Assembly: GCA_009782515.1 (NCBI GenBank)
Contig: WRIY01000029.1
Span: 1-33,736, forward strand
Length of the DNA: 33,736 nucleotides
Direction: 5' to 3'
DNA from: Eubacteriaceae bacterium
GTDB taxonomy: Bacteria > Bacillota > Clostridia > Eubacteriales > Anaerofustaceae
The notes under the pieces are model-generated. The model was not told where the DNA came from. It was given only the letters and a program-made list of their open reading frames with translations, and did no database searches. Of this stretch, positions 15,309 through 22,700 are shown piece after piece. The translations under genes and the position numbers were made by a program. The stretch's first letter is position 1. Each line of letters begins with the position of its first letter.

Positions 15309-17716
15309 GCAGCGACAACAGGGATAAAAACCCTAACCCTACAAATATGAGCGATACTGCTGCAGCCCAACAGGAAGAAGCAACGAAACTGCCTGACGGG
15401 CAAGACAGTGAAAATAAGACAGGCGGTCCTGGGCCTGGCGGAGCCGGACCCGGAGGCTTTGGCCCTGGTGGCCCTGGACCTGGTGGAGCCGGTCCTGGTG
15501 GACCTGGCCCTGGTGGAGCCGGTCCTGGTGGACCTGGCCCTGGTGGAGCCGGCCCTGGTGGATTTGGCCCTGGCGGACCCGGTCCTGGTGGAGCCGGCCC
15601 TGGTGGCCAAGCAAGGCCTGGTGGAGCCGGCCCTGGCGGGCCCGGTGGTCCCGGCGGTTTTGGCCCTGGCGGGCCTGGGCCCGGCGGACCCGGTGGACCC
15701 GGCGGTTTTGGCCCTGGCGCCCCCACAGCTGCTGCCTTAGAGGAAGGCGAAAATGATGCCCCCGCCGGAAGCTATAAGCCACCTGGCGGAAGCCGTTTGT
15801 CAGATGAAGAGCGCGCCATGCTCGCAGATGCCCCTCAAATGCAGCGCCAGATTAGGCGTGGCGGCGGTCCTGGCGGCGGTGGCGGCAGAGGCGGCGGCGG
15901 CCCAATGATGATGATGATGATGGGTGGTGAAAAGCCCAAGAATGTTAGGGGCACCATTTTCAAGCTGCTAAACTACATCGGAGCATTTAAGCTCAATTTA
16001 GCCCTCGTAGTTGTAGCTGTCCTGTCAACATCAGCCATCCACGTTATTACTCCCAGGATTCAAGGCCAAGCCATTGACCAAATATCCAGGGGCAGCGCTC
16101 TAATCATACAGGGTACAGGCACAATAGATTTTGCAGCGCTAGGCAGGTTAATTATTACCCTGTGCGGCTTTCATGCAGTAAGCATGACCATAGGGTATCT
16201 GCAAAATATCTTAATGGGGTTCACAACGAACAGCGTTGCATACCGGCTTAGAAATGAGATCTATGGAAAGATCCACAGATTGCCATTGTCATATTACGAC
16301 AAAACCAGCCATGGCGATGTTTTGTCACGAATCACAAATGACGTTCAGACCATCACAATGACTATGAACCAATTTGTGAGCCAGCTGGTTTCGTCAGTAG
16401 TGTCCATTGTCGGAGTATTTATTATGATGCTCACACTGTCATGGCAGCTTACGCTCTTTAACATGCTCGTTCTGCCGCTGTCTACTGTAGGCGTGACATT
16501 CATTGTTAAGAGATCGCAAACCCACTTTAGAAACCAGCAGGAATTCCTTGCCAGAGTAAATGGCCATATTGAAGAAATGTTCGGCAGCCACGTGGTCGTA
16601 AAGGCGTTTAACGGAGAAACTGAGTCGCTTAGCAGGTTCAGCGTATATAATGACGCTTTGTACAACTCCGCTTGGAGGGCAAACTTCCTTTCCGGCCTTA
16701 TGATGCCCATGAACTCCTTAATCGGCAATATTGCCTATATTGGCATATGTGTTTTAGGCGGCTACTTCTCATCAATTGGAAGAATGAGCATTGGCGACAT
16801 TAGCGCGTTCCTTACCTATTCACGCAACTTCCAGATGCCGATCAACCAGATATCGAATGTATCCAACATGATCCAACAGACAGCTGCTGCTGCTGAGAGA
16901 GTGTTCGCATTCCTTGAAGAGGAAGAAGAGCCTCAGGATGCTGAAGACGCTCTGGTTGTTTCTGATGAGACAAGAGGCGAAAACATTGCGTTTGAGCATG
17001 TGCGCTTCGGCTACCTGCCTGATACTGTAGTTATTAAGGACTTCTCTGCCGCGATAGATGAAGGCCAGAGAATTGCTATCGTCGGCCCGACCGGCGCAGG
17101 CAAGACAACGATCGTGAAGCTGCTTATGCGCTTTTACGATGTTGACAGCGGCCAAATACTGCTCAACGGGATTAATATCAAAGATTACAAGCGCAACGAG
17201 CTGCGCAAAGTCTTTGGCATGGTTTTGCAGGACACTTGGCTGTTTAATGGCACAATTGCTGACAACATTAAGTATGGCAAAGAGAATGCAACTGATGAGG
17301 AAATGATTACCGCAGCACAAGCTGCCCAAGTCGATTTCTTCGTAAGAACTCTGCCAAATGGATACGATCTTGTGCTTAATGAAGAGGCTGACAATATATC
17401 ACAAGGGCAAAAACAGCTTATAACCATCGCAAGAGCATTGCTATCCGATCCTGATGTTCTAATACTTGATGAAGCAACATCAAGCGTTGACACAAGGACT
17501 GAGATACTGATACAAAGGGCAATGGGCAACCTTATGAAAGGGCGCACAAGCTTCATTATCGCCCATAGGCTGTCAACCATCAGAAACGCTGATCTGATTC
17601 TGGCCATCAATAATGGAGATATCGTTGAGCAAGGATCGCATGAAGAGCTGCTTGAAAAAGGTGGATTCTATGCCGACCTTTACAATGCCCAGTTCGAAGA
17701 GGCAATGGTAGAATAG
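15305..17716 (+). CDS. ABC exporter half-transporter, catalytic subunit with Gly-Pro-rich N-terminal extension
   Basis: 803 residues. Residues 1-38 are polar, about 39-140 are almost entirely Gly/Pro/Ala/Phe repeats, then a linker, a second Gly-rich patch ending in six Met, and the segment GGEKPKN that begins the normal family core near 210. The exporter membrane domain and the ATPase follow: Walker A GPTGAGKT (K600), signature ISQGQKQL (not LSGGQ), Walker B VLILDEAT (D722, E723) and an intact H-loop His (H754). Its good Walker motifs pair with the partner's intact signature for one working ATP site, while its altered signature pairs with the partner's D654 in the degenerate site. Short Gly/Met-rich tails occur in clostridial homologues as I recall them; this one is greatly expanded. 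Start overlaps the previous stop (ATGA). Confidence 0.9.
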   Translation: MSSDNRDKNPNPTNMSDTAAAQQEEATKLPDGQDSENKTGGPGPGGAGPGGFGPGGPGPGGAGPGGPGPGGAGPGGPGPGGAGPGGFGPGGPGPGGAGPGGQARPGGAGPGGPGGPGGFGPGGPGPGGPGGPGGFGPGAPTAAALEEGENDAPAGSYKPPGGSRLSDEERAMLADAPQMQRQIRRGGGPGGGGGRGGGGPMMMMMMGGEKPKNVRGTIFKLLNYIGAFKLNLALVVVAVLSTSAIHVITPRIQGQAIDQISRGSALIIQGTGTIDFAALGRLIITLCGFHAVSMTIGYLQNILMGFTTNSVAYRLRNEIYGKIHRLPLSYYDKTSHGDVLSRITNDVQTITMTMNQFVSQLVSSVVSIVGVFIMMLTLSWQLTLFNMLVLPLSTVGVTFIVKRSQTHFRNQQEFLARVNGHIEEMFGSHVVVKAFNGETESLSRFSVYNDALYNSAWRANFLSGLMMPMNSLIGNIAYIGICVLGGYFSSIGRMSIGDISAFLTYSRNFQMPINQISNVSNMIQQTAAAAERVFAFLEEEEEPQDAEDALVVSDETRGENIAFEHVRFGYLPDTVVIKDFSAAIDEGQRIAIVGPTGAGKTTIVKLLMRFYDVDSGQILLNGINIKDYKRNELRKVFGMVLQDTWLFNGTIADNIKYGKENATDEEMITAAQAAQVDFFVRTLPNGYDLVLNEEADNISQGQKQLITIARALLSDPDVLILDEATSSVDTRTEILIQRAMGNLMKGRTSFIIAHRLSTIRNADLILAINNGDIVEQGSHEELLEKGGFYADLYNAQFEEAMVE
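15421..15721 (+). repeat. Gly-Pro-rich coding minisatellite in the ABC exporter gene
   Basis: About 300 bases of imperfect tandem repeats built from 15- and 30-base units, encoding GPGGAGPGGP-type decapeptides with Phe in place of Ala at intervals. Codons vary at third positions (GGT/GGC/GGA), so it is not a very recent expansion throughout, but the central part (15480-15560) has near-identical units. Composition is far more GC-rich than the neighbouring sequence. Confidence 0.9.
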
Positions 17717-17758
17717 CCAAGCCACATTTTGGCGGTATAAAAATAAAGATATAATTTA

Positions 17759-17798
17759 AAACAAAGGCAGGGAGCGCTGCAGCTCTCTGCCTTTGTTT
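17759..17798 (+). terminator. Terminator after the ABC exporter operon
   Basis: A 12-bp perfect stem AAACAAAGGCAG / CTGCCTTTGTTT with an additional inner GAGC/GCTC pairing begins 43 bases after the stop. The T-tract (TTTGTTT) is part of the stem and is matched by an A-rich left side, so the element may work in both directions. Confidence 0.7.
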
Positions 17799-18150
17799 GG
17801 CTTATGCCAAAGCCAGCTCTAAAGGCGCTGTGGCGCCTGGCACCATTCTGCTTAAAATCTGCACTACTAATCTGCCTGCCGCAATAAAGTTCAGATTGCA
17901 TTTAAAAGAATTAGGCCAACTCTGCTGCTTTTGCGCGAAGCGCCCTTGCCCATAGCATGATGTTTTATAAAAGCGAGGCTGCGCCAGCCAGGCCATTTTT
18001 GTACAAACCTGTCCGATATATAACCTTACATAAATATAACATATCTTTTACAAAACAATGGTATTTGCTTTTGCAAGCGAAATTTATACTAAAATCATTA
18101 GTGAAAAATGCAAAAGCAAAATTAATTAAGAGAAGGATATGGTAATAATA
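17799..18150. other. Intergenic region upstream of the phosphonate operon
   Basis: The first part holds a 6-bp hairpin AGGCGC-TGTG-GCGCCT (17823-17838) and no recognisable gene. The second part turns AT-rich and carries the PhoP-like repeats (18025-18052) and two possible -10 hexamers, TATACT (18085-18090) and TAAAAT (18090-18095); neither has a consensus -35 at 17 bases, which is common for activator-dependent promoters. Confidence 0.45.
18025..18052 (+). promoter_or_regulatory. Candidate PhoP box upstream of phnD
   Basis: Three hexamers, CTTACA (18025-18030), ATAACA (18036-18041) and TTTACA (18047-18052), repeat with an exact 11-base period, that is one per helical turn with 5-base gaps. 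This is the arrangement of Bacillus subtilis PhoP boxes, TT(A/C/T)A(C/A/T)A repeats. It lies upstream of the possible -10 hexamers, so activation under phosphate starvation is inferred. Confidence 0.55.
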
Positions 18151-19206
18151 ATGAAAAAGCAAACATTCATCAGAACGGCTGCTAGCCTTCTGCTAATAGC
18201 AGCAATAGCAACAGGCCTGGCAAGCTGCTCTTCCACACCGGCCAGCCAGAGCAGCTCAACTGCTGAAACAAATGAGCAAAATACAAGCCCCATTAACATT
18301 GTCTGGTATCCGAATGAATCATCAAATACACATGACGATATACGCGCTGAAGTCGGCCGCCTAGTAGAGCAGGCTACCGGCAGAAAAGCTGTCAATCTTA
18401 CAACTACCGACTATACTATCGCCATTCAGTCAATAGCAAGCGGCTCAGCAGACATTGCTTTCGCAATGGGCGCAGTCGGCTACATAGAGGCAAAGAACAG
18501 AAACCCGCAAGTGGATGTGCTATTTGTTAACAGCGATAAAAACGGATCCCTTGACGAGGCAAAATACTTTTCCTGGATATGCGTTCCCAAAGCAAATGCA
18601 GACGAATACAAAGCCGGCAGCGATTACTCCATTGACAATATAAAAGGCAAAAAGATGTCCTTTGTGTCAAACAGCTCAACTTCAGGCTTCAGGGTTCCAA
18701 CTTCCTCGATCATTGCCCACTTCGCAAGTGACGCCCTGACAGAAGACGATCTGCTTCCTGATGGCAGTTTCTTTAGCGAAGTCTATTTTGGCCAGTCCCA
18801 TCAAGGCTCAGCCATAAACTTGCTCACCGGCAATGCAGATATAGCTGCTTACTGCGACATTGAGCTCCAGTCATATATTCAGCTAAAAGAAGGAACCGAA
18901 AACACTGTTGGAGCAGTGTATGAAATTATAAATGGCGCGGACGCCCCATTCGACCAGCATGCCGGCGAAGAGTTTGTTGTTATAGCCTGCACTCCGGTTT
19001 TCAACGGCCCTAACGCTTACAACCCGCAAAACCTAAGCGCAGATGAAATAAAGGCCATTCAGGATCTGTTTACTTCAGCAGAAGTGGCTAGCAATGAATT
19101 GCTGTTTTACGACGCTGATGTAGAGGGCGCATTTGGGCTTTATAAGAAATCGTCAAGCTATGGCTATGTTTTAACAACAGATTCCTGGTATGACGCATAC
19201 CGCTAG
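18151..19206 (+). CDS. phnD: Phosphonate ABC transporter, substrate-binding lipoprotein
   Basis: 351 residues from the ATG at 18151. Another in-frame ATG at 18139 is only 1-2 bases from the AAGGA ribosome binding site, so the second start (giving MKKQTFIRTAASLLL) is favoured, though its spacing of 13 is long. Signal peptide with lipobox LASC (C26), then a type-2 periplasmic-binding fold of the PhnD family: 'INIVWYPNESS' start, 'SGSADIAFAMGAVGYIEA', and the phosphate-holding loop region 'SFVSNSSTSGFRVPTS'. It captures a phosphonate outside the membrane for PhnC/PhnE. The downstream enzymes point to 2-aminoethylphosphonate as ligand (inference). First gene of the operon. Confidence 0.92.
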   Translation: MKKQTFIRTAASLLLIAAIATGLASCSSTPASQSSSTAETNEQNTSPINIVWYPNESSNTHDDIRAEVGRLVEQATGRKAVNLTTTDYTIAIQSIASGSADIAFAMGAVGYIEAKNRNPQVDVLFVNSDKNGSLDEAKYFSWICVPKANADEYKAGSDYSIDNIKGKKMSFVSNSSTSGFRVPTSSIIAHFASDALTEDDLLPDGSFFSEVYFGQSHQGSAINLLTGNADIAAYCDIELQSYIQLKEGTENTVGAVYEIINGADAPFDQHAGEEFVVIACTPVFNGPNAYNPQNLSADEIKAIQDLFTSAEVASNELLFYDADVEGAFGLYKKSSSYGYVLTTDSWYDAYR

Positions 19207-19228
19207 GATAGCTGGAGCTAACCAAAAA

Positions 19229-20011
19229 ATGCCTATCTTAGAATTTCAGAATGTAAGCAAAGTATACAATGGCGTTACAAAAGCGCTTAGCAATGTATCA
19301 TTTTCAGTAGATGAAGGCGATTTTGTATCAATTATCGGGCCGTCAGGCTCAGGCAAATCAACCATTCTGCGCTGCATCAACAGGCTTGTTGACGCAACGC
19401 AGGGTGAAATCTACTTTGACGGCCACGACATAAACAAAGCTGGAAAGCAGGAACTGCGCGAGGTGCGCAAAAAAATAGGCATGATCTTTCAGCACTATAA
19501 CCTCGTTGATCGGCTTAGCGTCATTGAAAATGTGCTGCACGGGAGGCTCGGCCATAAATCAACAATTGCCGGGGTGATCGGAGCCTATACAGAGCAGGAA
19601 AAAGAAACTGCGTTTAGCATCCTTGCAATGCTCGGCCTTACTGAGCAGGCATATAAGCGATGTGATGAGCTCTCAGGCGGCCAGAAGCAGCGTGTCGGCA
19701 TAGCCCGCTCCCTCATGCAGGAGCCAAGGCTGATTCTGTGCGATGAGCCTATTGCTTCCCTTGACCCAAGCGCATCAAAGGTCATAATGGACCATTTAAG
19801 CGAAATCAACAAGGCTTTGAAGATAACCTGCATCGCCAACTTGCACCAGGTGGATGTTGCAATGAAATATGCAAAACGAATAATAGGCCTTACGTCCGGC
19901 CAGATCGTATATGACGGGCCTGCGCAGGATCTGTCAAGATCAAAAATATATGAAATATACCAATCAAATGAAGGTGAGCTTATCACTGATATCAGGTACA
20001 GCTATGAATAA
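19229..20011 (+). CDS. phnC: Phosphonate ABC transporter, ATP-binding protein
   Basis: 260 residues from the ATG at 19229 (GGAG about 11 bases upstream); an upstream in-frame start at 19190 overlaps phnD and adds nothing family-like. Walker A GPSGSGKST, Q-loop 'GMIFQHYNLVDRLSVIENVL' (the NLV.RL.V..NVL segment is characteristic of PhnC), signature LSGGQKQR, Walker B LILCDEPIASLDP, H-loop NLHQVDVA. It powers import through the two PhnE permeases. The stop codon overlaps the next gene by 8 bases, indicating coupling. Confidence 0.94.
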   Translation: MPILEFQNVSKVYNGVTKALSNVSFSVDEGDFVSIIGPSGSGKSTILRCINRLVDATQGEIYFDGHDINKAGKQELREVRKKIGMIFQHYNLVDRLSVIENVLHGRLGHKSTIAGVIGAYTEQEKETAFSILAMLGLTEQAYKRCDELSGGQKQRVGIARSLMQEPRLILCDEPIASLDPSASKVIMDHLSEINKALKITCIANLHQVDVAMKYAKRIIGLTSGQIVYDGPAQDLSRSKIYEIYQSNEGELITDIRYSYE

Positions 20012-20825
20012 TTACACAAAGCAGGCGCCAAAGCCTGTAGGCCAGACATCAATTTTTACAATAAGAAAGCGCTCGTTTGCTTTGGTTTTTGCGTTCGTTG
20101 CCACTCTGTTTGCGCTTTCATCTGCTGTTGCCAATTTCAGTACAGCTAAGGGCCTTGAATCAATACCAAAGGCAATTATATGGATGGCAGCAAATTTCGT
20201 GCCTGACGAAAAAGCTATCTCGCGCCTGCCTAACATCCTTTCAAAACTGGCAGAAACCGCGCTGCTTGCTGTTGCTGTTACGGTATGTTCAGCGCTGTGC
20301 GCATTTTTCTTCAGTTTGCTGGGAACAAAAACTACGAAAATCAACCCGTGGATAAGCAGGGCAGTAAGGGCCTTTGCCTCCTTTTTCAGAAACGTGCCAA
20401 ATATCGTATGGGCAATACTGTTGATGTTTTCTTTCGGGCAAAACATCCTCACAGGCTTCTTTGCGCTATTCTTTGCCTCATTTGGCATGCTGGTGAGAAT
20501 GTTTATCGAAACAATTGATGAAGTAAGCTCCTCATGCGTTGAAGCGCTGCATGCCACCGGGGCCACTTTTTTGCAGACGGTGTTTCAAGGCATAATTCCA
20601 TCATCTCTGCCCAACATCATCTCATGGGTTTTATATATGGTTGAATATAACATCAGAGACTCAGCGCTTATCGGCCTTCTCACAGCAACAGGCATTGGGA
20701 ATCTATTCGACTTATACTACAAAAGGCTGGACTACGCTTCGGCAAGCCTGGTCGTTATCTGTATCGCTGTTATGGTCATTTCCATTGAAATTGCGTCAAA
20801 CAAAATTAGAAAGGTGATTATGTGA
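20004..20825 (+). CDS. phnE: Phosphonate ABC transporter permease 1
   Basis: 273 residues from the ATG at 20004, which lies inside the last codons of phnC; AGG in the phnC tail serves as ribosome binding site. An N-terminal helix (about 25-45) is followed by the binding-protein-dependent transport domain with five or so helices. The EAA loop is 'EALHATGATFLQTVFQGIIP', the contact site for PhnC. Two permease genes in tandem are usual for phosphonate systems where PhnE is a heterodimer. The TGA stop touches the start of the second permease. Confidence 0.92.
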   Translation: MNNYTKQAPKPVGQTSIFTIRKRSFALVFAFVATLFALSSAVANFSTAKGLESIPKAIIWMAANFVPDEKAISRLPNILSKLAETALLAVAVTVCSALCAFFFSLLGTKTTKINPWISRAVRAFASFFRNVPNIVWAILLMFSFGQNILTGFFALFFASFGMLVRMFIETIDEVSSSCVEALHATGATFLQTVFQGIIPSSLPNIISWVLYMVEYNIRDSALIGLLTATGIGNLFDLYYKRLDYASASLVVICIAVMVISIEIASNKIRKVIM

Positions 20826-21694
20826 TGGGTGAGCTTGCTATCGCTCTGCATTCTATTGATCTCTCTGAGCAGAGCAAATACATGAAAAAAACGCGAAAAG
20901 GCAAAATTAGGACTGCAGCAAAGACGAAAAGCGCAGCAGCGCTCAAATTGACAGTTATTGCCTTGCTTTTATTGACAGCTATAGGATTTTTAAGCTTTGA
21001 CTATAAAAAAGTAAATGCAGCGCAAGCTGCTTTCAGCACAGTGCAAAACGCCAGAGTGCTGTTCGCGCAGCCGCGCCTGTCCTACAACACTGTTGCAGGG
21101 ATAGCCAGGGCGCTGTTCGTTACTTTTTCGCTTGGAGCCCTTTCAACAATATTTGGCGCAATCTTAGGTTTCTTTGGCGCGCTCATGTGCGCCAGAAACA
21201 TATCAAACCCCACCCTGTCAAATATCGTAAGGAGCTTTGTTGCGTTTATAAGGGCAGTGCCCACGATCCTATGGGTCTTGATACTCACGGTAGCAGCAGG
21301 GCTTGGAAGCGTTGCTGCAGTAGTCGGGTTGACATTCCACAGCGCTGCCTATTTAGTTAAAGCCTATTCTGAGTCTATAGAAGAAATAGACTCTGCAGCT
21401 ATCGAAGCGCTAAAGGCCAGCGGGGCCAGCTATTGGCAGATAATTTTCCAGGCAGTTGTCCCATCCTCAATCAGCTATATGCTGGCATGGACCTTTCTAA
21501 GGTTTGAGATAAATTTCACAAATGCGATTGCCGTTGGGGCAGCAGCAGGGGCCGGCGGAATTGGCTACGATTTGTTTATGGCAGGCAGCTTCTATTTCAG
21601 CTTGCGGGAGCTGGGCTTTATTACTTACGTGGTGGCAGCCGCTGTTATAGCGCTTGAAGCGCTTTCAACAAAAGTAAAGGCCAAAGTAGGATAG
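20825..21694 (+). CDS. phnE: Phosphonate ABC transporter permease 2
   Basis: 289 residues from the ATG at 20825 (a GTG at 20822 is also possible), sharing one base with the previous stop; AAAGGTGAT lies about 9 bases upstream. An unusually long basic N-terminal segment (about 40 residues rich in Lys) precedes the first helix. The transport domain follows, with the EAA loop 'EALKASGASYWQIIFQAVVP'. It pairs with the first PhnE to form the channel. Confidence 0.92.
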   Translation: MGELAIALHSIDLSEQSKYMKKTRKGKIRTAAKTKSAAALKLTVIALLLLTAIGFLSFDYKKVNAAQAAFSTVQNARVLFAQPRLSYNTVAGIARALFVTFSLGALSTIFGAILGFFGALMCARNISNPTLSNIVRSFVAFIRAVPTILWVLILTVAAGLGSVAAVVGLTFHSAAYLVKAYSESIEEIDSAAIEALKASGASYWQIIFQAVVPSSISYMLAWTFLRFEINFTNAIAVGAAAGAGGIGYDLFMAGSFYFSLRELGFITYVVAAAVIALEALSTKVKAKVG

Positions 21695-21724
21695 CTATTG
21701 CCAACAAAGCAGCAAGGAGCGCTC

Positions 21725-22699
21725 ATGCAGCAAGTTTTTTATGATTTTACCGCATTTGGGATAATGGTTGGCAAAAAGCCGCTGCTCGTATGCGACGGCG
21801 CTTTTGATATGCTGGGCATAAATTTGCCCTGCGAATACACCAGGTTTAGCGGCTTTGGGCCAAATCCGCGCTATGAAGACATTTTAAGCGGAGTGAAGGC
21901 GCTTGAAGAGAATGGCTGCGGGTTTATAGTGGCTATTGGCGGCGGCAGCAGCATCGACACTGCCAAGGCAATCAAGCACTACAGCAAAGCCGGCGTGCCA
22001 ATAATGGCTGTGCCAACAACCTCTGGCACAGGAAGCGAGGCAACGAAATTCGCTGCGCTTTACAAAGATGGCGAAAAATACTCCATAGAAAACAGCAGCC
22101 TGTTGCCTGATTATGTTGTTTTGCAGCCAGACACGCTTAAAACCCTTCCTGTTTACCAAAAAAAATGCACTATGCTTGATGCGCTTTGCCAGGCAATTGA
22201 ATCATGGTGGTCAAAAAGAGCCAATGCTGAGAGCATAGAGTTCTCAAGGCAGTCAATTCGCTTGATAACGGGCTATATGCACAGCTACCTGGCCAATGAA
22301 TATGAAGGCAACAAGAACATGCAAATTGCTGCCAACCTTGCCGGAAAAGCTATCAATATTACAACTACAACAGCCCCGCATGCAATGAGCTACAAGCTTA
22401 CTTCACTGTATGGATTGCCGCATGGGCATGCTGTTGCGCTCTGCTTGCCAAAAGTATGGGCCTATATGGGCGGTTTTGATGATATAGCCAATGAGCTGTG
22501 CATGAAGCCGGCTTCGCAAGCTGTATTGTATTTTGAAAAGCTGCTTGAGGAACTGGAGATATTCCCTCCGAAAGAGGCAAGCCTTTCTGATATTGAGCTT
22601 TTGGCAGGCTCGGTCAACGAGCAGAGGCTAAACAACAATCCTGCAGTTCTGGATTCGGGCGCTATAAGGGAACTATATATGCAAATTCTGGAGGTATGA
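21725..22699 (+). CDS. Iron-containing alcohol dehydrogenase, phosphonoacetaldehyde reductase-like
   Basis: 324 residues from the ATG at 21725, preceded by AAGGAG at ideal spacing; a TTG at 21698 is not needed. Family III dehydrogenase motifs are present: GGGSSID and PTTSGTGSE for nucleotide binding, and the metal ligands in 'TMLDALCQAIES' (Asp), 'PHAMSYKL' (His) and 'LPHGHAVAL' (two His). The overall sequence, including 'YTRFSGFGPNPRYEDI' and 'NKNMQIAANLAGKAINITTT', resembles the phosphonoacetaldehyde reductase (PhpC-like) group that forms 2-hydroxyethylphosphonate. The N-terminus is shorter than usual, the segment between the first strand and the 'PLLVCDG' strand being trimmed. Placed between the importer and PhnXW, it may reduce or recover the aldehyde intermediate. 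Confidence 0.8.
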   Translation: MQQVFYDFTAFGIMVGKKPLLVCDGAFDMLGINLPCEYTRFSGFGPNPRYEDILSGVKALEENGCGFIVAIGGGSSIDTAKAIKHYSKAGVPIMAVPTTSGTGSEATKFAALYKDGEKYSIENSSLLPDYVVLQPDTLKTLPVYQKKCTMLDALCQAIESWWSKRANAESIEFSRQSIRLITGYMHSYLANEYEGNKNMQIAANLAGKAINITTTTAPHAMSYKLTSLYGLPHGHAVALCLPKVWAYMGGFDDIANELCMKPASQAVLYFEKLLEELEIFPPKEASLSDIELLAGSVNEQRLNNNPAVLDSGAIRELYMQILEV

Positions 22700-22700
22700 A

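Noticed and set aside
15193..15782. Long open frames on the minus strand across the Gly-Pro repeat, rich in Pro, Arg or Gln
   Set aside because: They are mirror images of the GC-rich repeat in the ABC exporter gene; no ribosome binding site and no non-repeat protein-like sequence.
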